DNA of 64,000 nt. It comes from Gammaproteobacteria bacterium (GTDB lineage Bacteria > Pseudomonadota > Gammaproteobacteria > Pseudomonadales > Porticoccaceae). A program made the translations under genes and the position numbers. Within the stretch, counting starts at the first letter, position 1. Each line of letters starts with the position of its first letter. The notes beneath the pieces are model-generated. The model ran no database searches. It saw only the letters and a list, made by a program, of their open reading frames with translations, and was not told where the DNA came from. Below are positions 8,081 to 17,093 of this stretch, piece by piece. The stretch lies in contig JADJET010000001.1 of NCBI GenBank assembly GCA_016708925.1, forward strand, positions 186,001-250,000, given 5' to 3'.

Positions 8081-9729
8081 CGGTCGGTTCCGGTGGCGGC
8101 GCCAAGCGCAACGCCGGCGGCTTTCAGGCACGCCTGAATGAAGCCCGAGAACAGCGGGTGCCCGGTGCGCGGCGTGGAGGTGAATTCGGGGTGGAACTGG
8201 CAGGCGAAGAACCAGGGATGATCGGGCAACTCGATGGTCTCCACCAGGGATTCGTCGGCGGACCAGCCGCCCACCTCCATGCCGGCCGCCTGGATCACGC
8301 CGATGTACTTGTTGTTCACCTCGTAGCGGTGGCGGTGGCGCTCGACGATCACATCCTTGCCATACGCGGCGCGCGCCCGCGACCCGGCCACCAGCCGCGC
8401 CTCCTGCGCGCCCAGACGCATCGTGCCGCCGTAGTCGAAAGCTTCGGAGCGGGTCTCGACATGACCCTCCCGGTCGGTCCACTCGGTGATCAGGCCGATC
8501 ACCGGATGCGGCGTGTTGCGGTCGAACTCGGTGCTGTTGGCGCCCACCAGGCCGACCACATTGCGCGCGAATTCGATCACCGCCACCTGCATGCCCAGAC
8601 AGATGCCGAGGTAGGGAATGCGCTGCTCGCGGGCATGGCGCACCGCGCGAATCTTGCCCTCAACGCCGCGCTCGCCGAACCCGCCCGGCACCAGAATGCC
8701 GTGGCAACCGGCAAGCGGACTCAAGTCCTCATCGAGCAGTTCCGAGTCGATATGGTGAATCACCACCCGGGTCCGGTTGTGGATGCCGGCATGCTCCAAA
8801 GCCTCGTTGAGCGACTTGTACGCATCCAGCAGATCCATGTATTTGCCCACCATGGCGATCACCACTTCGTGTTCGGGGTGGCGCTGGTTTTCCACCACCA
8901 GATCCCACTGCGACAGATCGATGGGCCGGTCGGGAAGCTGGAATTTCTCCACCACGAAACTATCCAGTCCCCACTCGTACAGATGGCGGGGGATCGAATA
9001 GATGCTCTCGGCATCCATCAGCGGCACTACGGCGCGCTCCTCGACGCTGGTGAAGAGCGCGATCTTGCGCCGCGACGCGTCGTCGATCGCCACTTCCGAG
9101 CGGCACACCAGCACATCGGGCTGCAGGCCGATGGAGCGCAGCTCCTTTACCGAGTGCTGGGTGGGCTTGGTCTTGGTCTCGCCGGCGGTGGCGATATAGG
9201 GCACCAGGGTGAGATGTATCAGCAGCGAACGCTGCGAGCCCAGTTCCACCTTGAGCTGGCGGATCGCTTCCAGAAAGGGCTGCGATTCGATGTCGCCCAC
9301 GGTGCCGCCGATCTCCACCAGCGTGATGTCAGCGCTCTCCCCCCCTTCCAGGATGCGGCGCTTGATCTCGTCGGTGACATGGGGGATCACCTGCACGGTG
9401 CCGCCGAGATAGTCGCCGCGGCGCTCGCGGCGCAGGATGGTTTCGTAGATCTGCCCGGCGGTGAAATTGTTCTTGCTGGACATGCGGGCGTTGAGAAAAC
9501 GCTCGTAGTGGCCCAGATCCAGATCGGTCTCGGCGCCGTCCTCGGTGACGAACACCTCGCCGTGCTGGAACGGGCTCATGGTGCCCGGGTCCACATTGAG
9601 GTAAGGATCGAGCTTGAGCACCGTGACCTTGAAGCCCCTCGCCTCCAGCAGCGCCCCAAGCGAGGCCGCCGCGATGCCCTTGCCAAGGGATGACACCACC
9701 CCGCCGGTTACGAAAATGAAGCGCGTCAT
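8077..9729 (-). CDS. pyrG: CTP synthase
   Basis: Aminates UTP to CTP using glutamine. It has 550 residues. The N-terminal synthetase domain begins MTRFIFVTGGVVSSLGKGI and contains KLDPYLNVDPGTMSPFQHGEVFVT. The C-terminal class I glutamine amidotransferase domain has the nucleophile motif YLGICLGMQ and a terminal CQFHPEFTSTP segment with the catalytic His and Glu. It is the first gene of the minus-strand pyrG-kdsA-eno run; its promoter should lie in 9730-10094. Confidence 0.98.
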   Translation of the reverse strand: MTRFIFVTGGVVSSLGKGIAAASLGALLEARGFKVTVLKLDPYLNVDPGTMSPFQHGEVFVTEDGAETDLDLGHYERFLNARMSSKNNFTAGQIYETILRRERRGDYLGGTVQVIPHVTDEIKRRILEGGESADITLVEIGGTVGDIESQPFLEAIRQLKVELGSQRSLLIHLTLVPYIATAGETKTKPTQHSVKELRSIGLQPDVLVCRSEVAIDDASRRKIALFTSVEERAVVPLMDAESIYSIPRHLYEWGLDSFVVEKFQLPDRPIDLSQWDLVVENQRHPEHEVVIAMVGKYMDLLDAYKSLNEALEHAGIHNRTRVVIHHIDSELLDEDLSPLAGCHGILVPGGFGERGVEGKIRAVRHAREQRIPYLGICLGMQVAVIEFARNVVGLVGANSTEFDRNTPHPVIGLITEWTDREGHVETRSEAFDYGGTMRLGAQEARLVAGSRARAAYGKDVIVERHRHRYEVNNKYIGVIQAAGMEVGGWSADESLVETIELPDHPWFFACQFHPEFTSTPRTGHPLFSGFIQACLKAAGVALGAATGTDR

Positions 9730-10094
9730 CGCAGACCTTTCTCATCAGGCAGAGGGGCGGGAAAACCAGGTGCCGGGGGTGCGTGAAACGGCGTGGAGAA
9801 GCCCGTTGCGCCCACCGGTGGACGGGCGAAAAGCCTAGCAGAAAGGCGGGTGGCACTCAATGCGAACGCGGGCGTGCAGACCGGCGCGCCCCCGCCCGAG
9901 GCCATCTCCGCGACGCCGCGCTTGTCGCTCAACTTCAATCCCGCCAGGTGGCATCGCGACAGCTTGCTGACACCTGACCAGAGGCTGTATTTCCACATCC
10001 ACCGACTGACAGCCGCACGCACGGCGAGTCGATTTTCCGGAGGCGGGACGTCCTGCGTTGCGCTGTGCCGCGCCCGCGCCGCTTGTCGTTGTGT
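9730..10094. other. intergenic region upstream of pyrG
   Basis: 365 bases without a convincing gene. Short open frames here lack recognisable domains. The stretch should contain the pyrG promoter (minus strand) and the 3' end of the epoxide hydrolase transcript; I see no clear terminator, riboswitch or operator. Confidence 0.5.
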
Positions 10095-11240
10095 TCAGCC
10101 CGCTTTCAACCCCCGAAAACAAGCGCGCACTTCTTTGATAAAGACTTCCGGCCGTTCGAAAGCCGCGAAATGCCCACCGCGATCCAGTTCGTTCCAGTGA
10201 ATCAGCTTTTTGAAACGGCGCTCGGCCCAGCGCCGCGAGCTGCGGAAAATCTCCTTGGGGTAAATGCTGCATCCGGTGGCAAGTTCGACCGGATCGCGCG
10301 ACAGGCTGTTGAAGCTCTCCCAATACAGCCGCGCGGAGGACGCCGCGCTCGCCGTGCACCAGTAGAACATGATGTTGTCGAGCAGCTCGTCGCGGTTGAG
10401 CACATTCTCGGGATGGCCGTCGCAGTCGGTCCAGGCCCAGTATTTTTCGAGAATCCAGGCCGCCTGCCCCACCGGGGAATCGACCAGCGCGTAACCCACG
10501 GTCTGTGGCCTTGTGCTCTGCTCTTTCGAATAGCCGGAATCCCAGTCCTTGTAGTGCTGCATGCCGGCAAGTGCGCTTTGCTCCAGGGGCGTGAGGTTGT
10601 CGAAAGTGGCGGGGTCGGGCTCGACGATCACCATGTTGAGGTGAATCGCCTGGCAGTTGCCCAGGTTCTGCATCCCGATCGCCGTGGTCACCGCGGCGCC
10701 CCAGTCACCGCCCTGGGCCAGGTAGCGGTCGTATCCCAGTCGCAGCATCAGCCCGTTCCACTCGCGCGCGATCTTCTCGATGTTCCAGCCGGTGGTGGTC
10801 GGTTTGCCGGAAAACCCGTAGCCCGGCAGCGCGGGACACACCACATGGAAGGCGTCGGCGGCATCGCCGCCGTGGGCGACCGGATCCACCAGAGGTTCGA
10901 TCACCTTGTGGAACTCGACGATGGAGCCCGGCCAGCCGTGGGTAATGAGCAGCGGCCGCGCATTGGGGTGGGGTGAGCGCTGGTGAATGAAATGAATATC
11001 CACGCCATCGAGTTCGGTCACGAACTGGTCGAAACGGTTGAGTCGCGCCTCGCGCGCGCGCCAGTCGTAACGGGTCCGCCAGTAATCGCAAACCTCCCGC
11101 ACATAGGCGAGCGGGATCCCCTGCGACCAGTCGTCGACAACCTCTTTCTCGGGCCAGCGCGCGCGGGCGAGGCGCTCCTGAAGATCAGTGAGCACAGCGT
11201 CGGAAACCGCGATGCGGAAAGGTCGGATGGCGTCGTTCAT
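10095..11240 (-). CDS. epoxide hydrolase, EHN domain plus alpha/beta hydrolase
   Basis: 381 residues. The N-terminal region (IRPFRIAVSDAVLTDLQERLARARWPE) matches the epoxide-hydrolase N-terminal family (EHN). The alpha/beta hydrolase core has the oxyanion HGWPGS motif and the nucleophile elbow GGDWGA with the catalytic Asp. The lid includes the YSKEQSTRPQTVGYAL segment and the C-terminal catalytic His sits in RGGHFAAFERPE. These enzymes open epoxides of hydrophobic substrates. The gene stands alone, divergent from the nudix operon. The start at 11240 matches the family N terminus. Confidence 0.9.
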   Translation of the reverse strand: MNDAIRPFRIAVSDAVLTDLQERLARARWPEKEVVDDWSQGIPLAYVREVCDYWRTRYDWRAREARLNRFDQFVTELDGVDIHFIHQRSPHPNARPLLITHGWPGSIVEFHKVIEPLVDPVAHGGDAADAFHVVCPALPGYGFSGKPTTTGWNIEKIAREWNGLMLRLGYDRYLAQGGDWGAAVTTAIGMQNLGNCQAIHLNMVIVEPDPATFDNLTPLEQSALAGMQHYKDWDSGYSKEQSTRPQTVGYALVDSPVGQAAWILEKYWAWTDCDGHPENVLNRDELLDNIMFYWCTASAASSARLYWESFNSLSRDPVELATGCSIYPKEIFRSSRRWAERRFKKLIHWNELDRGGHFAAFERPEVFIKEVRACFRGLKAG

Positions 11241-11502
11241 GGGCACCTCGGGGCGGCTCGTCGTTATTGTCGAAGATGGGATGCTATACGCGGACCATCC
11301 CGGCAGCAACGCGCCTTGTCCTGGCGCCCTGGCAGTGTAAGATCGAACCAAACCATCAGAAGTTTGTTGAAAAGGGTCGCGGGGCGCATAAAACGGCGGA
11401 GCGCGGACGGCATGCTCGCGGTCTGAGCCGACTCAGTTCGCACACTGCGCCGCCTGCCGATGCAGCAACGAAGCCTTCACTACGAAAACCCGACGAGACG
11501 CC

Positions 11503-12111
11503 ATGATTACCATTGACCAGATTCGCACCGCCGCAGCATCGCACGCACCTGCCCGCCACCTTCGAACCGCGCCCTCAGGCCGCCGTCGCCATGATTCTGG
11601 CCGACGGCGAGGATGACCTCGAAGTCTGTTTCATCCGCCGTGCCGAACGCGCGGGCGACCCCTGGTCCGGGCAAGTCGCGTTTCCGGGCGGACGCGCGGG
11701 CCGCGACGACCGCAATGCCCACGACGTCGCCGAGCGCGAAACCTGGGAGGAAATCGGGCTCAGCCTCGCCGCCGATCACCGCATCGGTCCACTTCCGATA
11801 CGCGAAGCGGTGCGCCCGACATCCAAAACAGCCTCACGCTGTCGCCCTTCGTCTACTACATCGGCACCGGCAGCGCGATCCTGGACCACGCCAGCCACGC
11901 CCATGAAGTGGCCGACGTGTTCTGGGTGCCTTTGCGCCACCTGTTCGCGGCGAGTGCCGCCACCGAGCTCGACTATCCCATCGGCGGTGTGGCCACGACC
12001 TTTCCGGGCATTCAGTTCCGCGACCAGGTGATCTGGGGCCTGACCCTGAATGTGCTCAACAGCTTCGCCGACATCGTCCGCCCCCACCTGACTGCCGGTA
12101 CCACGCCATGA
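11503..12111 (+). pseudogene. nudix hydrolase (CoA-pyrophosphatase type), frame-broken
   Basis: Looks like a NudL-type coenzyme A diphosphatase, but the reading frame is broken twice. ATG 11503 starts MITIDQIR in frame 1. The core then reads in frame 2 (about 11540-11800: RPQAAVAMILADGED, GQVAFPGGRAG and the nudix box RETWEEIGL). The C terminus returns to frame 1 (about 11815-12111: NSLTLSPFVYYIG, EVADVFWVPLRHLF). All three pieces fit one protein of about 200 residues. The end overlaps the next gene by ATGA. Either two small indels inactivated it or the assembly has errors here; the two downstream genes are broken too. Confidence 0.75.
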
Positions 12112-12782
12112 GTCTGCTGCCCTGCATCGAGATCGAACCGCACAAGTCCGTCCAGCCCGCCGACGCCGCCGTCATCTGGCTGCACGGCCTGGGCGCCGAC
12201 GGCCACGATTTCGCGCCCATCGTGCCCGAGCTCAAACTGCCGGCGAGTCTCGCGGTGCGCTTTGTATTTCCCCACGCGCCGACGCTTCCCGTCACCATCA
12301 ACGGCGGGATGCGGATGCCGGCCTGGTACGACATTCTGGCCCTCGACATCGACCGTCAGATCGACAACAGCCAATTGCTGGCTTCCGCCGCAGCCGTTGC
12401 GGCCTTGATCGAACGTGAAGTCGCGCGCGGCGTGGATACCCGGCGCATCGTGCTCGCGGGTTTTTCCCAGGGCGGCGCGGTGGCGCTGCAAACCGCCCTC
12501 GCCTATCCCGAGCCGCTGGCGGGTTTGCTGGCGATGTCGACGTATTTCGCGACCCACGACACCATCGTCCCCATGCGGCCAACAGGGGTCTCCTGATCCT
12601 GGTGCAGCACTTGGCAGCCACGACCCCATGGTGCCGGAGCTGATGGGGCAGCGCACCGTAGCCGCGCTGCGCGCGCGTTGGGTTACGCCCCGCTTACCAT
12701 AGCTATCCCATGGCCCACGAAGTCTCGCGCGGAGATCGCCGATATTTCGACCTGGCTGCAACTGCGCTGGAGGAACCCATGA
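12108..12782 (+). pseudogene. carboxylesterase/phospholipase (EstB-like), frame-broken
   Basis: An alpha/beta hydrolase of the acyl-protein thioesterase/carboxylesterase family. The first 160 codons are open and carry VIWLHGLGADGHDF and the nucleophile motif GFSQGGA, but the frame ends at 12596 before the catalytic Asp and His. The missing parts follow in other frames: GSHDPMVPELMGQRTVAAL from about 12611, LGYAPLTIAIP, MAHEVSR, and EIADISTWLQLRW ending at 12782. At least three indels are needed to rejoin them. Original overlaps (ATGA) with the nudix gene before it and cinA after it show a former tight operon. Confidence 0.75.
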
Positions 12783-14057
12783 CCGCCCACAAACCCCGCC
12801 AAAATCACCGCCTGTCTGGTGAGTACCGGCGAAGAAGTTCTCCGCGGTGAGATTTTCGATTCCAACAATCATTTTCTGGCCACTGCGCTCGGCGAGCGTG
12901 GCTTTGCTGTGCAGTTGATGATGACGGCGGGCGACCGCCGCGAAGACCTCGCCTTCGTGATGCGCACCGCGCTCGAACGCGCCGACTATCTGTTCATCAG
13001 TGGTGGCCTCGGGCCGACCGACGACGACCTCACCACCGAAGTGGCCGCCGAAGTCGCGGGGGTCGGCACCTTCTTTCACGAACCGAGCTGGCAGGCCATC
13101 GTCGCGCTGTTTCAAAAATACCATCTGGAAGCGACCGCGAACAATCGCAAGCAGGCCGTGTTCCCGGTCGGCGCAACTGTGCTGCCAAACCTCAACGGCA
13201 CCGCACCAGGTTTCAGTTGCAGCTTCGTGCGCAACGGCGTGCGCAAGACCATCGTCGCCCTGCCCGGCCCGCCGCGCGAACTGCAACCGATGCTGCTCGC
13301 CCATCTCGATGCCATTGCGCCGCTGCAACATTCGCCGGAGGAAAACCTGTTCATCCGTTTTCTCGGCGCCGGCGAATCGCATTTATCGGAACTGCTCGAA
13401 CCCTGGTCGAAAATCTGGGGTCCGGTGAGTTTTCGCCAGGATTTCCCCGAAATCGAAGTCAAGCTGTACCAGCCACCGGCGGACAAGGCGCAAGCCCTGT
13501 GCGCTTTCGCGGCCGAACACATGAGCGACTATCTGGTGGACTTTTCGCGGGAGTCCATCATCCAGCTGTTCGCGCGCTTCATGCGCGAGCGCGGACTCAC
13601 GCTGGCGCTCGCCGAATCCTGCACCGGCGGCCTTGCCGCCAAAGTCATCACCGATGTCCCCGGCGCGTCCGCCTACTTCGTCGGCGCGGTGGTGTCCTAC
13701 GCCAACGCGGTAAAAGAAGAACTGCTCGGCGTCCGGGCGAACGACCTCGCGACACATGGGGCGGTGTCGGAAAGCGTCGCACGTCAGATGGCCACGGGTG
13801 CGCGCGCCCGCTTCAAGGCTGACCTCAGCCTCAGCTTTACCGGTGTCGCCGGCCCCGATGGCGGCAGCGACGAAAAACCCGTCGGCACCGTCTGGATGGC
13901 GAAAGCCGATGCCAGCGGCTGCCAGGCACAACGCCTGAATCTGCTGCAAGGCCGCGAGCGCGTGCGTCAGGCCGCCGTCTCCCACGGCCTGCGCTGGCTG
14001 ATGGAAGACTGGCTCGCCGAGCGCCGCCGGCAGCGGCTCGCGATGTACAGAGGCTGA
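12779..14057 (+). CDS. cinA: CinA-like nicotinamide-nucleotide amidase, one-base frameshift near the start
   Basis: N-terminal molybdopterin-binding-like (MoCF/COG1058) domain followed by the C-terminal nicotinamide-nucleotide deamidase domain (LALAESCTGGLAAKVITDVPGAS, VSYANAVKEELLGV, SFTGVAGPDGG). The continuous frame runs from GTG 12819, which lacks the first beta strand. The natural start is ATG 12779, overlapping the preceding gene; MTAHKP is followed by AKITACLVSTGEE only if one C of the CCCC run at 12794-12797 is removed. So the gene is probably intact in nature or freshly broken. In Pseudomonas cinA precedes recA; here they are far apart. Confidence 0.88.
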
Positions 14058-14064
14058 TGAAACC

Positions 14065-14478
14065 ATGTCCACCGACGACGCCATCCAGCGCGCCAATTTT
14101 GCCTTTTACCAGGCTTTTCTGGACCGGGATCTCGCCGCCATGGATCGTGTGTGGGCGCTGCGCCTGCCCGTTCTGTGCATTCACCCGGGCGCGGCACCCC
14201 TCGCCATCCGCGAACAGGTACTCGCCAGCTGGCACGACATTCTCACCAATCCGCGCTCACCCATGCTCGAACATCGGGTTGAAAGCATTCTGCATTTCGG
14301 CGATGTCGCGCTACTCACCTGCTACGAATGGAACAAGGCGCAACCGGACGCGATGCTGCTGGCAACCAATGGCTTCGCGCTTGAAAACGGTGTCTACAAG
14401 ATGATTCTTCACCATGCCGGACCGGTACACCATTCCGCGGTACCCGGTCCGACGCCACCGAAACCACGCATTCACTGA
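14065..14478 (+). CDS. SnoaL-like (NTF2-fold) protein
   Basis: 137 residues. The sequence (NFAFYQAFLDRDLAAMDRVWA, VLCIHPGAAPLAIREQVLASWHDIL) matches the SnoaL_3/NTF2-like family, small alpha+beta barrels found as enzymes or ligand-binding proteins. It starts 7 bases after cinA ends and may be co-transcribed with it. The C terminus (about residues 118-137) is proline rich and probably disordered. No catalytic role can be assigned from sequence. Confidence 0.75.
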   Translation: MSTDDAIQRANFAFYQAFLDRDLAAMDRVWALRLPVLCIHPGAAPLAIREQVLASWHDILTNPRSPMLEHRVESILHFGDVALLTCYEWNKAQPDAMLLATNGFALENGVYKMILHHAGPVHHSAVPGPTPPKPRIH

Positions 14479-14550
14479 CGACCGGAGCAAACTGCGCAAA
14501 ATTGCCGGCGCCGAAAATTTCCACAACAAAAACGCAATAAGGAGAACAAC

Positions 14551-15429
14551 ATGAAAATCGGTTTACAGGGTGTCTTTGCCGGCCAGTCCGCCACCGCGGC
14601 GCACATGATGAAGACCGCCCGACTGGTGGAGGACGCGGGCTTCCATTCGTTCTGGATGCCCGAACACGTACTGCTGTTCGAAAACTACGCATCGCCCTAC
14701 CCCTACGCCGACAACGGCAAGGTGCCGCTCGACCCGCACCATGTGCCGCTGGAGCCTTTCACCGCGCTGGCGTTTCTCGCGGGACATACCAGCCGCATTC
14801 GCCTCGCCACCGGCATCACCATCCTGCCGCAGCGCAACCCGGTCTATTTCGCCAAGCAGGCCGCGGACGTGGATGTGATCTCCGGCGGACGCCTCGACCT
14901 CGGCATCGGTGTCGGCTGGCTCGCCGAGGAATTCGCCGCGCTCAACGTACCCTTCGAGCGCCGCGGCGCGCGCACCGCCGACTACATCAAGGTGTTGCAA
15001 ACCCTGTGGTGCGACGAAACTTCCCGCTACAGCGGCGAGTTCTACAACCTGCCGCCCTGCGTGCAAGGCCCCAAGCCGGTACAGAAACCCTATCCCCCGC
15101 TGTGGTTTGGCGGCGAAAGCAAAGCCGCGCTGACCCGGGTCGCACGTTTCGGCCAAGGCTGGTACGGCGTCAAACTGCTGCCGGAGGATGTGCCGGCGCA
15201 TCTCAAACAACTCAGCGAATTGCTCAAAGTGGAAGGACGCACGCTGCAGGATATCCAGATCGCGGTATCGCCCTACGGCGCGCCCTGCGACCTAGACATG
15301 CTGAAGCGCTATCGCGACACGGGCGTCGATCAGGTCATCCTGTTTGCACTGACGGCGGACCCCGAGCCGCTGTACCGCGAGATCCACCGGATGGCGGAAC
15401 AGATCGTGATTCCCGGCGCGGCAGTCTGA
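14551..15429 (+). CDS. LLM-class oxidoreductase (TIGR03619-like)
   Basis: 292 residues of luciferase-like monooxygenase TIM-barrel type, resembling the Rv2161c family usually annotated as F420-dependent. Landmarks are FHSFWMPEHV, ALAFLAGHTSRIRLATGI, PVYFAKQAADVDVISGGRLDLGIGVGWLAEEFAAL and PKPVQKPYPPLWFGG. Whether the cofactor is FMN or F420 cannot be told. A clear ribosome-binding site (AAGGAG) precedes the ATG. The next gene is a second LLM protein of a different subfamily, suggesting a shared catabolic role. Confidence 0.85.
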   Translation: MKIGLQGVFAGQSATAAHMMKTARLVEDAGFHSFWMPEHVLLFENYASPYPYADNGKVPLDPHHVPLEPFTALAFLAGHTSRIRLATGITILPQRNPVYFAKQAADVDVISGGRLDLGIGVGWLAEEFAALNVPFERRGARTADYIKVLQTLWCDETSRYSGEFYNLPPCVQGPKPVQKPYPPLWFGGESKAALTRVARFGQGWYGVKLLPEDVPAHLKQLSELLKVEGRTLQDIQIAVSPYGAPCDLDMLKRYRDTGVDQVILFALTADPEPLYREIHRMAEQIVIPGAAV

Positions 15430-15496
15430 GACCGTGCGGATGCCACCCTGACTTCACTCAACCGAGGAACTGGAGATAGACGTAGGCATATCAATC

Positions 15497-16573
15497 GTGT
15501 TCCAGAATCCAGGACGCGCACAAAGCGATTTCGAGGTGTACCAGAACGACCTGAAGCTCGCCAACCTGGCCGAACCCCTGGGCTTCGACGCCGTCTGGGG
15601 CATCGAACACCACTTCACTGACTACACCATGATGCCCGACGTGATGCAGTTTCTGGCCTACATGGCCGGGCGCACCGAGCGCGTCAAGCTGGGCTCGATG
15701 GCGGTGATCCTGCCCTGGCACCGCGACCCCATCCGCGTCGCCGAACAGATCAGCGTCGTCGATAACATATCGAAAGGCCGGGTGATCCTGGGCATGGGTC
15801 GGGGCCTCGGCCGGGTCGAATTCGACGGCTTTGGCGTGGCCATGGACGAGGCGCGACCGCGCTTCATGGAAGCCGCCAAACTGATTCTCGACGGCCTCGA
15901 AAAAGGCTATTGCGAAATGGATGGCACAGTCATCAAACAGGAACGCCGCGACATTCGTCCCGCGCCCTGCAAGTCTTTCGTTGGCCGCCGCTACGGTGCC
16001 GCGGTGTCGCCGGAATCCCTGTCGATCATGGCTGAACTCGGCCTCGGCCTGCTGATCATTCCGCAGAAACCCTGGAGCACCGTCGCCCAGGAATTGACCA
16101 CGTATCGACAGGAATATTTCGCCCATCACCGCGAGCAGGCGCCGCCACCCTTTGTCGCCAGCTTCGTCTACTGCGATGAAAACGCCGACCGCGCCGAAGC
16201 AATGGCCAACCGCCACCTCGGCGGCTACTGGCACTCCATGGTCGAGCATTACGAGATGGACGGCAGCCACTTCAAGAACATCAAGGGTTACGAGTGGTAC
16301 GCCAACGCCGCCGCCCACATCAACAACGACGGCGCCGCGGCCGCACGCCAGTTCTTCGTCGATCTGCACGTCTGGGGCACACCCGAGCAGTGTTACCAGA
16401 AGCTGCTGAACATCCGCGATTATGTCGGCAACGACAAATTCAACGGCATGTTCTCCTACGGCGGCCTGCCCCCCGCGGCGGCGGAAGCCAGCATGCGGCT
16501 GTTCGCGAAGGAGGTGATGCCGCAGTTGCAGAAGTTGCCGGCGCCGGTGATTACGAGTGCGAAGTCGGCCTGA
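15497..16573 (+). CDS. LLM-class flavin-dependent oxidoreductase
   Basis: 358 residues from GTG 15497. Bacterial-luciferase-like TIM barrel with LGFDAVWGIEHHFTDYTMMPDV, GSMAVILPWHRDPIRVAEQ and ILGMGRGLGR. It is a paralogue of the minus-strand gene at 31473-32555, sharing the EHHFTDYTM motif, the AVILPWH motif and the C-terminal MFSYGGLP-like end. Aligned with that paralogue (MECGIQMLFQNPG), the natural N terminus would be seven codons further upstream at 15476, where the codon is ATA instead of ATG; GAGGA lies 7 bases before it. The listed start is therefore provisional. Confidence 0.85.
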   Translation: MFQNPGRAQSDFEVYQNDLKLANLAEPLGFDAVWGIEHHFTDYTMMPDVMQFLAYMAGRTERVKLGSMAVILPWHRDPIRVAEQISVVDNISKGRVILGMGRGLGRVEFDGFGVAMDEARPRFMEAAKLILDGLEKGYCEMDGTVIKQERRDIRPAPCKSFVGRRYGAAVSPESLSIMAELGLGLLIIPQKPWSTVAQELTTYRQEYFAHHREQAPPPFVASFVYCDENADRAEAMANRHLGGYWHSMVEHYEMDGSHFKNIKGYEWYANAAAHINNDGAAAARQFFVDLHVWGTPEQCYQKLLNIRDYVGNDKFNGMFSYGGLPPAAAEASMRLFAKEVMPQLQKLPAPVITSAKSA

Positions 16574-16585
16574 ACCACCACACCA

Positions 16586-16613
16586 CCAACGCCGGGCGTA
16601 AATGCCCGGCGTT
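16586..16613 (+). terminator. strong hairpin after the LLM gene
   Basis: A perfect 11-bp stem CAACGCCGGGC / GCCCGGCGTTG with a 6-base loop starts 12 bases after the LLM stop codon. There is no T tract, so it is either a rho-assisted terminator or a protective 3' hairpin. Confidence 0.45.
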
Positions 16614-16757
16614 GGTCGGACTCGTACAATCGCCAGCCGGCGTCGCTTGGATTCGTCCTTTGCGGCGGCTAAAAATGGGAGAATTACGGCGATAGCCAAG
16701 GGCGCCAAGAATCTTTAACCCAGGCTGGCACCGACACAAGGATAGATGGAGCTGGGT

Positions 16758-16907
16758 ATGCCAAAAAGACAAAGTCCCACCGGCAGCGAGCTGTTCATCG
16801 TCGACAACAGCGACGCACCAGCCAGCCCTTCAACGAAGGGCTGGCCAAGGTCGCCGGCAAACTTGATGACAGCATCAAGGTGGATCGAGGATGACCATCA
16901 TCAATAG
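16758..16907 (+). pseudogene. N-terminal scrap of a PLD/SF2-helicase-like defence protein
   Basis: An open frame of 49 codons starts MPKRQSPTGSELFIVDNSD and then loses any family resemblance. That opening is, from memory, the characteristic start of large phospholipase-D/SNF2-type helicases found in phage-defence loci (LFIVDNSD followed normally by a WKV..YLHDW segment). After residue 19 another frame reads QPFNEGLAKVAGKLDDSIKV up to a stop at about 16893. The rest of the gene is gone. It probably marks the deletion-scarred left edge of the defence island. Recognition is by eye only. Confidence 0.4.
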
Positions 16908-17093
16908 CGTGGCGGCAAACATGGTGGCATTGAGGGTGCAGACATGGACAGCGTAGCGCCGCGCATTGGCATCGAAATCAAAGCAAACCCCACGCTCGGC
17001 TATGTGTCGCATTCCGGATTTCTCGGAGGCTTGCGGGTGAGGGAGCAGTTATCCGGGATTTCCGGATAACTGGCGCAGGCCAAAGACACCACC
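16908..17093. other. scarred edge of the defence island
   Basis: No convincing gene. A 41-codon open frame on the plus strand (16944-17069) is of unknown meaning and could be another gene fragment. At its end a 17-base element, ATCCGG GATTT CCGGAT at 17051-17067, forms a small hairpin. Base composition is more AT-rich than in the flanking housekeeping genes. Confidence 0.35.

Noticed and set aside
8158..9693. 511-codon open frame opposite pyrG
   Set aside because: Antisense shadow of pyrG, rich in His/Gln/Arg with no family resemblance.
9986..10010. CTGTATTTCCACATC, first taken for a LexA box
   Set aside because: The second half CAG is missing at the required distance.
11267..11506. 79-codon frame whose stop overlaps the nudix ATG
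   Set aside because: The ATGA overlap is suggestive, but the peptide has no conserved pattern and no ribosome-binding site; kept as unlikely.
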